From contig JBPCTQ010000171.1 in NCBI GenBank assembly GCA_051011595.1, positions 1 to 6,961 of the forward strand: a stretch of 6,961 bases of DNA. Direction: 5' to 3'. Below the pieces are notes generated by a model. It saw only the letters and a program-made list of their open reading frames with translations, was not told the DNA's origin and made no database searches. Within the stretch, counting starts at the first letter, position 1, and every line of letters starts with the position of its first letter. Of this stretch, positions 1 through 5,831 are shown in pieces. Origin of the DNA: JAOUEE01 sp051011595. GTDB lineage: Bacteria; Actinomycetota; Acidimicrobiia; Acidimicrobiales; SHLQ01. The position numbers were made by a program, and so were the translations under genes.

Positions 1-1
1 G

Positions 2-307
2 GGCAACGAACAGAACGACACCATCACCGACCCGTCGGGCACCAACGTCATCAACGGCGGCCCCGACAACGACAATCTCACCGGCGGTTCGGGCAACGAT
101 CAGATCTTCGGTGACGGCAACCTCGCCCAAGCCGGCGACGACACCCTCGTGGGCGGTGCCGGCAGCGACCTCCTCAACGGGGTCGCCGGCAACGACACCA
201 TCAACAGCGTCGACGGCGTGGCCGACACGGTCAACGGTGGCCCCCACACCACCGCCGACAACTGCACCACCGAAGCCATCGACACCGTCTTCAACTGCAA
301 CCCCTAA
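2..307 (+). CDS. RTX-like calcium-binding repeat protein, C-terminal fragment (5' end outside window)
   Basis: The 5' end lies outside the window; 101 C-terminal residues remain before a TAA stop. The visible part is rich in Gly, Asp and Asn and carries nonapeptide-like repeats of the GGxGxDxLx type: GGPDNDNLT (residues 19-27 of the fragment), GGSGNDQIF (28-36), AGDDTLVGG (44-52), GGAGSDLLN (51-59) and GVAGNDTIN (60-68). In the hemolysin-type/RTX family such repeats bind calcium and form a parallel beta-roll in secreted proteins. The tail leaves the repeats and has two cysteines (C88 and C99) just before the stop, which could form a disulfide outside the cell. The repeats make secretion likely, but no signal peptide or catalytic domain is visible, so whether this is an enzyme, adhesin, S-layer-like or matrix protein is unknown. 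It is followed by a terminator-like hairpin, so it is probably not co-transcribed with the polysaccharide genes. Confidence 0.85.
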   Translation, partial: GNEQNDTITDPSGTNVINGGPDNDNLTGGSGNDQIFGDGNLAQAGDDTLVGGAGSDLLNGVAGNDTINSVDGVADTVNGGPHTTADNCTTEAIDTVFNCNP

Positions 308-353
308 CCCCCCAGTACCCCCACCAGCAACAACAGCCACACCGCCCGATCCA

Positions 354-405
354 CCGCCGGACCCCTCGGAACCACCGACGGGTTCCGGCGGCGGCGTGGT
401 GTTTT
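354..405 (+). terminator. Terminator-like hairpin after the RTX-like gene
   Basis: Bases 354-391 fold into a nearly continuous stem: 354-360 pairs with 385-391 (7 bp), T384 is bulged, 361-364 pairs with 380-383 (4 bp), C365/C379 is one mismatch, and 366-369 pairs with 375-378 (4 bp), closing a five-base AACCA loop. This gives 15 pairs, mostly G-C. A T-rich stretch ending in TTTT (402-405) follows, about ten bases past the stem, which is further than in a classic intrinsic terminator. The position, 47 bases after the RTX stop and about 110 bases before the next start, fits a terminator separating two transcription units. The pairing is read directly; the function is inferred. Confidence 0.55.
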
Positions 406-428
406 CGCAGACGTCGACTGTCGGACAC

Positions 429-481
429 CGAGCCCGGACCGGTACGGTTGACCGGGCGCAGAACGCGTGCGGACGGGCTCG
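429..481 (+). other. Competing inverted repeats in the leader of the polysaccharide operon
   Basis: CGAGCCCG (429-436) is a perfect 8-base reverse complement of CGGGCTCG (474-481). The same left arm can instead pair locally: 432-437 with 452-457 (6 bp), continued by 438-440 with 446-448 across a three-base bulge and a five-base loop. The two folds share bases 432-436, so they exclude each other. Both lie shortly upstream of the AGGAG site at 491-495. This could be a regulatory leader structure, but in such GC-rich DNA short inverted repeats also arise by chance. No known riboswitch or attenuator is recognised. Confidence 0.25.
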
Positions 482-490
482 AATGTCGTT

Positions 491-495
491 AGGAG
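491..495 (+). promoter_or_regulatory. Shine-Dalgarno site supporting a TTG start for the kinase gene
   Basis: AGGAG is followed after four bases by TTG at 500-502, in frame with the long open reading frame. The other candidate start, GTG at 467, has no comparable purine-rich site before it. The spacing is a little short but workable. Confidence 0.55.
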
Positions 496-499
496 CGAC

Positions 500-2089
500 T
501 TGGACAAGGATCTCTCACTCAGGGACTACCTGTCGGTATTGCGCCGTCGGTGGTGGTTGATCGCTCTGGTCGCGCTCATCGTGGCCGGCGCCGCGTTGGC
601 CTACTCGCTGGCAGCCACCCCCCTGTACCGAGCGACGGCAACCGTTCTGCTCGACTCCCAGCAGTCGACCGGTGGCCTTCTCGACGAGCAGGCCCGCGCC
701 TCGGTGAACGACTCGAGGACCGTCCAGACCGAGGTTGCGTTCATCGAGAGCCGAGCCGTCGAGTCCGAGGTGACCGACCGGCTGGGATTCGAGGCGACGA
801 TCACAGCCGAGGCGGCCTCCGATGCCAATGTGATCGATTTCAACGCCACCAACGAGGACGCGGCCACCGCGGCCACCATCGCCAACACCTATGCCGCCGC
901 CTACATCGATCTTCGTCGTCAGTCGGCGGTCGACGAGCTGGAGGCTTCGGCCAGTGTCATCCAGACCCGGATCGCCGAGATCGACGACGAGTTGTCGCGT
1001 CTGAGCACGTCGTCACCGGAGCGGTCGCCACTGGAGGCGACCCGTGACCTCTACGTGCAGTCGCTCGAACGCCTGCGGGTGAGCGCCGACCTCTTCGCGG
1101 CCGTGCAACCCCGCGTCATCAGCGAGGCCGAGGTCCCCGAAGCCCCGTTCACCCCCCAGACCCTCCGCAATGTCATCCTCGGGCTGGTGGTGGGTGGGAT
1201 CCTCGGCGTCGGCCTCGCCCTGCTGCGGGAAACACTCGATACATCGGTGCGGACCAAGGCTTCCCTCGAACGGATCACCGACGGGTTGCCGACCCTGGCG
1301 TTGGTCCCGGCCGCCAAGAGCAACACCGCCTCGGCCGACCTGGTCTCGTGGGACGATGCCCTGCCCCAGCATTCCGAGGCCTACCGCCGGGTTCGGACGT
1401 CGTTGCAGTTCCTGGCCGTCAACACCGAACTGAAGGTCGTCCAGGTGACCAGCCCCCGCCCGGGCGACGGCAAGAGCACCACGGCCGCCAACCTGGCCAT
1501 CGCTTATGCCCAGACAGGCAAACGTGTGCTCATCATCGACCTCGACCTCCGCAAGCCTCGTATCCACGAGGTGTTCTCCCTGCGAGCGTTCCCCGGTGTC
1601 AGCGACATGCTGGTCAACGACCTCGATCTCGAAGACGCCTACCGGCGGCCGGTGCCCGATCTCTCGCTGCACGTGATCCCGGCCGGTCACCGAGCCCCCA
1701 ACCCGGCAGAACTGTTGGGCAGCGAGGCCGCGACCAAACTCATCGATTCACTTCGCGATGTCGTCGATGTGGTCATCGTCGATTCGCCGCCGGTGCTGGC
1801 CGTGACCGATCCGCTGGTGATCGCCGACAAGGTCGATGCCACCATCCTGGTGTGCGACGCCAAGAGCAGCGACTCACGCGACATCAGCCGTAGCCTCGAA
1901 ATGTTGCGCCAGGTGAACGCGCCGCTGGTGGGCACCATCCTCAACCGCACCACCCGCAGCCGTCGCGACAACGACAGCTACGGGTACGGCGACGGTCTGC
2001 GCGAAGACCCGAGTCGGCTGCCTCACACCAACGGCCAGGCGGTCGAGCGCCGGGGCGTCAGCGATCGGCAAACCACCGTCGACGTCTGA
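500..2089 (+). CDS. Wzz/Wzc-like polysaccharide co-polymerase fused to BY-type tyrosine kinase
   Basis: This membrane protein of 529 residues probably controls chain length and export of a surface polysaccharide through its cytoplasmic autokinase. From the TTG start, an N-terminal Wzz region leads into membrane helix 1 (about 18-38). An extracytoplasmic, partly helical stretch follows (about 39-210), then a proline-containing motif (about 213-219) and membrane helix 2 (about 225-242), as in Wzz proteins. The kinase domain shows the ExxRxxR oligomerisation motif (E293, R296, R299), a Walker A motif PGDGKST (K325), a Walker A' motif IIDLDLRKP (D347, D349) and a Walker B motif VVIVDSPP (D428). 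These are the defining features of bacterial tyrosine kinases. The C-terminal tail holds only two tyrosines (Y494 and Y496, in SYGYG) instead of the usual cluster. An alternative GTG start at 467 would add 11 residues, but the AGGAG at 491-495 favours TTG. It is the first gene of a five-gene operon; the next start is nine bases after its stop. Confidence 0.9.
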   Translation: MDKDLSLRDYLSVLRRRWWLIALVALIVAGAALAYSLAATPLYRATATVLLDSQQSTGGLLDEQARASVNDSRTVQTEVAFIESRAVESEVTDRLGFEATITAEAASDANVIDFNATNEDAATAATIANTYAAAYIDLRRQSAVDELEASASVIQTRIAEIDDELSRLSTSSPERSPLEATRDLYVQSLERLRVSADLFAAVQPRVISEAEVPEAPFTPQTLRNVILGLVVGGILGVGLALLRETLDTSVRTKASLERITDGLPTLALVPAAKSNTASADLVSWDDALPQHSEAYRRVRTSLQFLAVNTELKVVQVTSPRPGDGKSTTAANLAIAYAQTGKRVLIIDLDLRKPRIHEVFSLRAFPGVSDMLVNDLDLEDAYRRPVPDLSLHVIPAGHRAPNPAELLGSEAATKLIDSLRDVVDVVIVDSPPVLAVTDPLVIADKVDATILVCDAKSSDSRDISRSLEMLRQVNAPLVGTILNRTTRSRRDNDSYGYGDGLREDPSRLPHTNGQAVERRGVSDRQTTVDV

Positions 2090-2098
2090 ACGGTCGTC

Positions 2099-2917
2099 AT
2101 GGACTGGGTGAAACCCCGCGTCGCTCGGGCCAGGGCCCACGCTCGCCTACTGCTCCAGAACCGGATCGGCGAACCCGAACTGGCACTGCTCCGTCACCTC
2201 GTCGACCCCGAACGGGCGGCGATCGACGTCGGGGCCAGTGTGGGTGTCTACACCTCGGCACTGTTGGGCCTGGCCGACCGGGTGGTGGCGTTCGAGCCGG
2301 TCCCTGCGCTCTTCCGAGATCTGGTCCGCACCTTTCCCGACGCCCTGGTGCTCCCGATGGGGGTGTCCGACCAGGCGGGCCTGGCCTCGTTGCACATCCC
2401 GCGTCGAGACGGAACCGAGCTGCACCCAAGAGCGTCGCTGCGGCCCGATGTCGACCCTGAGCTCGATCACGACCAGATCGACGTCCCCACCTGCCGACTC
2501 GACGCCCTCGACTTCGGCCCCGTTGGTTTCATCAAGATCGACGTCGAAGGTCATGAGGTCGCCGCGGTCGAGGGGGCCAAGGGGCTGTTCGAACGTGATC
2601 AGCCCGTCCTGTTGGTCGAATCGGAGATTCGCCACGGTGACGGACCCAAGACCGTCGGATCGGTGATGGGTGATCTCGGCTACCAAGGATGGTTCGTCCA
2701 TCATGACCGACTCCATCCGCTCCAGGACTTTCGCGACGACATGCAATGGGAACCCCAGGTCCAGATGGGAAGTCGCGGTCGCCGCGTCAATCAATTGCGG
2801 TGGATAGTCGACCCCTCGTCCGCCCTGCCCCGTCGCCTGGTCAACAACTTCATCTTCCTGCCCAACGACGACGAGACCGGGTGCCTCCAGCGGCTGCGCC
2901 ACGCGGTGAGTGGTTGA
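2099..2917 (+). CDS. FkbM family SAM-dependent methyltransferase
   Basis: This 272-residue protein is a probable O-methyltransferase acting on a sugar or other hydroxyl in the polysaccharide pathway. The SAM-binding motif I is AIDVGASVGVY (residues 41-51), with the acidic strand-2 end at VVAFEPVP (62-69, E66). The FkbM hallmark GFIKIDVEGHE (143-153) follows, and then PVLLVE (169-174). The length suits a stand-alone FkbM domain with a short N-terminal extension and about 95 C-terminal residues beyond the core. FkbM-type enzymes are common in exopolysaccharide, O-antigen and natural-product clusters, where they methylate hydroxyl groups; the acceptor here cannot be read from the sequence. I see no signal peptide or membrane helix, so it is probably cytoplasmic. 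The ATG start lies nine bases after the kinase stop without a clear Shine-Dalgarno site. An in-frame GTG three codons later has none either. Confidence 0.9.
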   Translation: MDWVKPRVARARAHARLLLQNRIGEPELALLRHLVDPERAAIDVGASVGVYTSALLGLADRVVAFEPVPALFRDLVRTFPDALVLPMGVSDQAGLASLHIPRRDGTELHPRASLRPDVDPELDHDQIDVPTCRLDALDFGPVGFIKIDVEGHEVAAVEGAKGLFERDQPVLLVESEIRHGDGPKTVGSVMGDLGYQGWFVHHDRLHPLQDFRDDMQWEPQVQMGSRGRRVNQLRWIVDPSSALPRRLVNNFIFLPNDDETGCLQRLRHAVSG

Positions 2918-3891
2918 TGGCTGATCAGCGATCAGTGGATGCACCGATCCGGCTGCTCAACCCGCTGCCCACACTGTTGGGCCGCTACGAGTTCACGCTC
3001 GCGCAGATGTTGGAAGCGGGTGGGCACTGCTCGGTGTGCGAACCGGTGCCGTCCATCGAGATGCCCGATGCCGCTATGACCGATCGGGGTCGGCGAGGGG
3101 TGGAAGTGGCCCGGGCGATCCGTCAAGAGCTGGGTAGTGGTGATGGCCTGATCGTGTGTGTATGGCCGGCGTTCGGCTTGGCCGACCCGGTGGTGTGGGG
3201 CCATCGCGGTGCACCTCCGGTTCGTATCGTCCTCCATGATCCCGTTCCCATGCGCCGCCAGTTCGGGTCGGGCCGGTTGGCCGCACGCCTCGGGCGACTG
3301 GCCATGCGATCCAACATCGATGCGGTGGTCCACAGCTCGGTGGCTGCCGATGCGGTCCGGGCCACCGGGTGGCCCGAACCCACACTCGCCCGGCACCCGA
3401 TGAGTGCCCCGGAGCCCAGGCGCCGAGGGGGCGACGGCACCATCGCCGTGTTGGGGCAGTACAAACCGGTCCGTGATCTCGATCTGCTGGGCCGATTGGG
3501 TCCCGCCCTCCGGGAGCGGGGACTTCGTCCCACGATCCTCGGTCGGCAGTGGCCCGATGTTCCCGGCTGGGACGTTCGCGACGCGTTCGTGCCCGAAGCC
3601 GAGTTGACCGACACCATCGCTCGGGCCGAAGCGGTGATCGTTCCGTACACGCGGTACTACCAGAGCGGCATCGCCATACGAGCGGCCGAGGTCGCGGTGC
3701 CCGTGGTCGGGCGTCGTCATCCCTTCCTCGCCGATCTCTTCGGCGACGAGTGGCCCGGCCTGGTGGGTGGCGACCACGTCGACGAATGGCTCGGTGCGGT
3801 GGAAGGTGTCCTGGCGGCCGACGTTGCCGTCCCGGTGACGGCGTACCACCAACGGGCAGTGGCCGACTGGCAACAGGTCGCCGACGGGTGA
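2917..3891 (+). CDS. GT-B-fold glycosyltransferase, GT4-like with altered catalytic-loop motif
   Basis: This 324-residue protein probably transfers a sugar from a nucleotide-sugar donor to the growing repeat unit on the cytoplasmic membrane face. The N-terminal half looks like the acceptor domain, including RIVLHDPVPMRR (103-114) and IDAVVHSSVAADAV (134-147). The C-terminal Rossmann-like half starts at TIAVLGQYKP (175-184), continues through RPTILGRQW (204-212), and ends with IVPYTRYYQSGIAIRAAE (241-258) and VPVV (261-264). This arrangement matches GT4-type enzymes. However, where many of them have the two glutamates of EX7E, this protein appears to have Tyr (about 247-248) and Arg255; related YYQSG-type enzymes may use another arrangement. 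The ATG shares its A with the TGA of the methyltransferase gene, so translation is probably coupled. A frame-compatible ATG at 2746 lies inside the previous gene and is rejected. Sugar and linkage are unknown. Confidence 0.75.
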   Translation: MADQRSVDAPIRLLNPLPTLLGRYEFTLAQMLEAGGHCSVCEPVPSIEMPDAAMTDRGRRGVEVARAIRQELGSGDGLIVCVWPAFGLADPVVWGHRGAPPVRIVLHDPVPMRRQFGSGRLAARLGRLAMRSNIDAVVHSSVAADAVRATGWPEPTLARHPMSAPEPRRRGGDGTIAVLGQYKPVRDLDLLGRLGPALRERGLRPTILGRQWPDVPGWDVRDAFVPEAELTDTIARAEAVIVPYTRYYQSGIAIRAAEVAVPVVGRRHPFLADLFGDEWPGLVGGDHVDEWLGAVEGVLAADVAVPVTAYHQRAVADWQQVADG

Positions 3892-5153
3892 GTGACCACC
3901 ACGATCGTGGTGCGCGGGTGCTGCTCGTCGGCCACGATTTCGTGCCCGAGCGGTCCTCGGGCGACAAGAACTACTGGCTGGCCCTGACCGCCCACTTGGG
4001 CCATCACGTCGACTGGCTGGGAGTGGCCTCCATCGTGCATGGCGGGCCCCCGCATCGACAGTTCGCGGCCGGGCCCACCACCGTCGATCTCTTCAACATC
4101 GAACCGGTGTACGCGCTCACTCGGTTGTTAGCGGATCGTGAGCCGCACCCACCCAAGTGCGCCGGGGCCTTCAAACGTCAGCCGGGCTCACTCACCGATC
4201 ATCCGCTGACCCTGCTCCGCCACAGCCGGCGCCTGCGCCGGATCGTGAGGGACCACGACGTGGATGTGATCCACTTCATGGACAACGTCGGCCTCGGGGC
4301 CGGGCTCACCCGTGCGCTGCAACGCCGGGCGGCGGTCACGATGACGTATCTCGGGTTCTACACCGTCAACCGGTGGCGGGCGGCGTACCTGTCGGGTTGT
4401 GCCCGCCTGGCGTCGGGGCTGGTCGTGGGCAACCAGCACATCGGCAGCGCGCTGCACGATCGCGTTTCGGAATCAGAACGAACACGCGTGATCCCATGGG
4501 GCAGCCGGACCATGGCTTCCGCCGACTCGGCTGACCGCGAGCGGGCCCGACGCTCCCTGGTACACCATCACCGGTTGAGCGGTGACAGATTGATCCTCTG
4601 GAGTGGTCACACCCAACAGTTCGGCGAGGCCGAGCTCCATCAGGCCATGGCCGCCGCAGTTCAGGTGACCGAAGCCGCTCCCGGGGTCGAAGCCGTCTTC
4701 TTGCTCAAACCCGAGTGCGAACCAGAGAAGTTCACTCATCTGTCCACCGAACGAATCCGGGTGTGCTCGTCGGCCGATGCTCCGCCGTTCCCCGACCACC
4801 TCCTCGGTGCCGATGTGCTGCTGGCACCCGTGGCGCGCACCAATACGATCGTGACGCCACCGCTGACCTGGATCGAGGCCATGCAGGCCGGTACCCCAGT
4901 GGTCAGCACGGCCGCACCGGGGGTGGCCGAGGCGTTGGGTCCGCTACAGGCCGACCTCATCGCTCCCGTGAGCGAGCAACCGGTTGCGTTGGCCGAGATC
5001 CTGGCGAAGACCCTCGACGGGTCCCACGGGCCATCCCGACCGGCGCTGGAGGCGTGGGCGAGAGATCGATTCGACCTCGAGCGTGGTGCCGCGGCCTACG
5101 CCGAATTCTGGGCCACGATGGGTCCTGACCACACAAGGAGCAGCGGTGCCTGA
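3888..5153 (+). CDS. Glycosyltransferase family 4-like protein
   Basis: This 421-residue protein is a probable GT-B glycosyltransferase of the surface-polysaccharide pathway. The N-terminal domain begins with a nucleotide-fold strand and loop, RVLLVGHDFVPERSSGDKNY (10-29), and contains VDVIHFMDNVGLGAGL (125-140), a typical 'DVIH' element. SGLVVGNQHIGSAL (176-189) and RVIPWGS (200-206) mark the interdomain region. The C-terminal donor domain runs from RLILWSG (234-240) through ADVLLAPV (308-315) to PLTWIEAMQAGTPVVS (325-340). The second glutamate of the EX7E motif is present (E330), but the position eight residues before it is Val322, so the motif is incomplete. The GTG start overlaps the previous gene's TGA by four bases (GTGA) and has no obvious Shine-Dalgarno site, suggesting coupled translation. 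An upstream extension to 3549 in the same frame runs inside the previous gene and reads as Arg-rich non-coding translation. The donor sugar is unknown. Confidence 0.82.
   Translation: MSDHHDRGARVLLVGHDFVPERSSGDKNYWLALTAHLGHHVDWLGVASIVHGGPPHRQFAAGPTTVDLFNIEPVYALTRLLADREPHPPKCAGAFKRQPGSLTDHPLTLLRHSRRLRRIVRDHDVDVIHFMDNVGLGAGLTRALQRRAAVTMTYLGFYTVNRWRAAYLSGCARLASGLVVGNQHIGSALHDRVSESERTRVIPWGSRTMASADSADRERARRSLVHHHRLSGDRLILWSGHTQQFGEAELHQAMAAAVQVTEAAPGVEAVFLLKPECEPEKFTHLSTERIRVCSSADAPPFPDHLLGADVLLAPVARTNTIVTPPLTWIEAMQAGTPVVSTAAPGVAEALGPLQADLIAPVSEQPVALAEILAKTLDGSHGPSRPALEAWARDRFDLERGAAAYAEFWATMGPDHTRSSGA
5135..5140 (+). promoter_or_regulatory. Shine-Dalgarno site fixing the methyltransferase start
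   Basis: AAGGAG is followed by a five-base spacer and GTG at 5146. It lies inside the 3' end of the preceding glycosyltransferase gene. It is the best ribosome-binding site in the window and sets the start of the last gene of the operon. Confidence 0.75.
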
Positions 5154-5814
5154 CGATCTCGTACGGTCGGCCTACCAGGACGAACAGATTGCCGAGCAGT
5201 ACGACGAGACCCGGTTCGCGTCGATTCGCGGCCGGGCCGGCTCCGATCGTGATGTGAGCCTGGTGGCTCGTGCCATCGGCGAGCTGGCGGGCGCCCCGAC
5301 GTCGATTCTCGACGTGGCCTGCGGCTCGGGCCGGGTGACCGAACCGCTCACTGATCGGTTCCCGTCGAGCACGGTGGTCGGTCTCGACGGGTCGCTGCAG
5401 ATGCTGGGTACGGCGTCGGCGAAGGCGGGCCTCCGCTCCCGATCGTTCGTCCAGGCTGACGCCACTGCGCTGCCGTTCGTGGCCGACGCGTTCGATGTGG
5501 TCACTTCGGTACGGTTCCTCGGCCATCTCGACGAGGACTCCAGTCGCCGCTTCTTCGCCGAGCTGGCCCGGGTGGCCCGTTCCCTGGTGGTGGTCGATGT
5601 GTCGGTCACCAGCCGAGTCGTCGACTTCCGCCGGAGACTCGAGCGTCGACTCAAGGGTTCGTACCTCGGGTTCCAGGAAGAATGGACCTGGCGAACCTTC
5701 GGATCGGCCGACCTGGCCGACATCCTGGCCGAGGCCGGGCTCGAGCAGATCTCGTTGCGGCGGAAGATGGTGGGTTGGAGTGATGCGCGAGTACTGGCCG
5801 CGCGGCCGCGCTGA
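5146..5814 (+). CDS. Class I SAM-dependent methyltransferase
   Basis: This 222-residue protein is a probable small-molecule or sugar methyltransferase. A short N-terminal segment resembling those of UbiE/methyltransf_11-type enzymes, with the pattern 'AYQDEQIAEQYDETRF' (9-24), precedes motif I ILDVACGSG (54-62). The acidic end of strand 2 is VVGLDGS (77-83, D81). Motif II/III elements are QADATALPF (103-111) and FDVVTSVRFLGHL (116-128), and the C-terminal part includes EAGLEQISLRRKMVGWS (196-212). The GTG start is fixed by AAGGAG at 5135-5140 and overlaps the preceding gene by eight bases. Its place at the end of a glycosyltransferase operon suggests methylation of a sugar or of the chain end. 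The family is very broad, so the substrate and even the methylated atom cannot be assigned. Confidence 0.85.
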   Translation: MPDDLVRSAYQDEQIAEQYDETRFASIRGRAGSDRDVSLVARAIGELAGAPTSILDVACGSGRVTEPLTDRFPSSTVVGLDGSLQMLGTASAKAGLRSRSFVQADATALPFVADAFDVVTSVRFLGHLDEDSSRRFFAELARVARSLVVVDVSVTSRVVDFRRRLERRLKGSYLGFQEEWTWRTFGSADLADILAEAGLEQISLRRKMVGWSDARVLAARPR

Positions 5815-5831
5815 GCGGGGCCGTGCTCAGC
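5810..5831. terminator. Shared hairpin between convergent genes (possible bidirectional terminator)
   Basis: GCTGAGC (5810-5816) and GCTCAGC (5825-5831) are perfect reverse complements around an eight-base spacer; a G-T pair (5817/5824) could add one step. The plus-strand stop TGA (5812-5814) lies in the left arm, and the minus-strand stop (TCA on the plus strand, 5827-5829) lies at the equivalent place in the right arm. Neither side is followed by a run of T, so it is not a classic intrinsic terminator. A role in transcript ends is inferred from its position. Confidence 0.4.

Noticed and set aside
443..453. Promoter-like elements in the operon leader: TACGGT (443-448) and TTGACC (448-453)
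   Set aside because: TACGGT has no -35 element at a proper distance, and TTGACC has no -10 element 16-18 bases downstream. The two overlap and cannot form one promoter. No promoter can be called with confidence.
111..560. Open reading frame on the plus strand rich in Thr, Pro and Ser
   Set aside because: It is a shifted reading of the RTX-like repeats followed by C-rich non-coding DNA, and it runs into the kinase gene. The RTX frame has the recognisable repeats and a natural stop.
1013..1690. 225-residue open frame on the minus strand opposite the kinase gene
   Set aside because: Long antisense frames are expected opposite GC-rich, codon-biased genes. The sense strand has all the kinase motifs and the antisense product resembles nothing I know.
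2746..2916. 57-codon N-terminal extension of the first glycosyltransferase
   Set aside because: It lies wholly inside the 3' end of the FkbM gene. The ATG at 2917, overlapping the TGA, gives a normal N-terminus.
2147..2944. 265-residue open frame on the minus strand opposite the FkbM gene
   Set aside because: It mirrors the codon pattern of a clearly identified methyltransferase gene and has no recognisable domain.
3549..3887. 113-codon N-terminal extension of the second glycosyltransferase
   Set aside because: It lies inside the previous gene and is Arg-rich without structure. The GTG at 3888 gives the expected first beta strand soon after the start.
2932..3967. Two long overlapping minus-strand frames (313 and 297 residues) opposite the first glycosyltransferase gene
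   Set aside because: They overlap each other and the sense gene, are rich in Arg, Pro and His, and carry no motif. The sense gene is coupled by overlaps to both neighbours.
5801..5810. Ten-base palindrome CGCGGCCGCG at the end of the last methyltransferase gene
   Set aside because: It lies in the coding sequence in very GC-rich DNA, where such palindromes are common. It has no loop and no sign of function.
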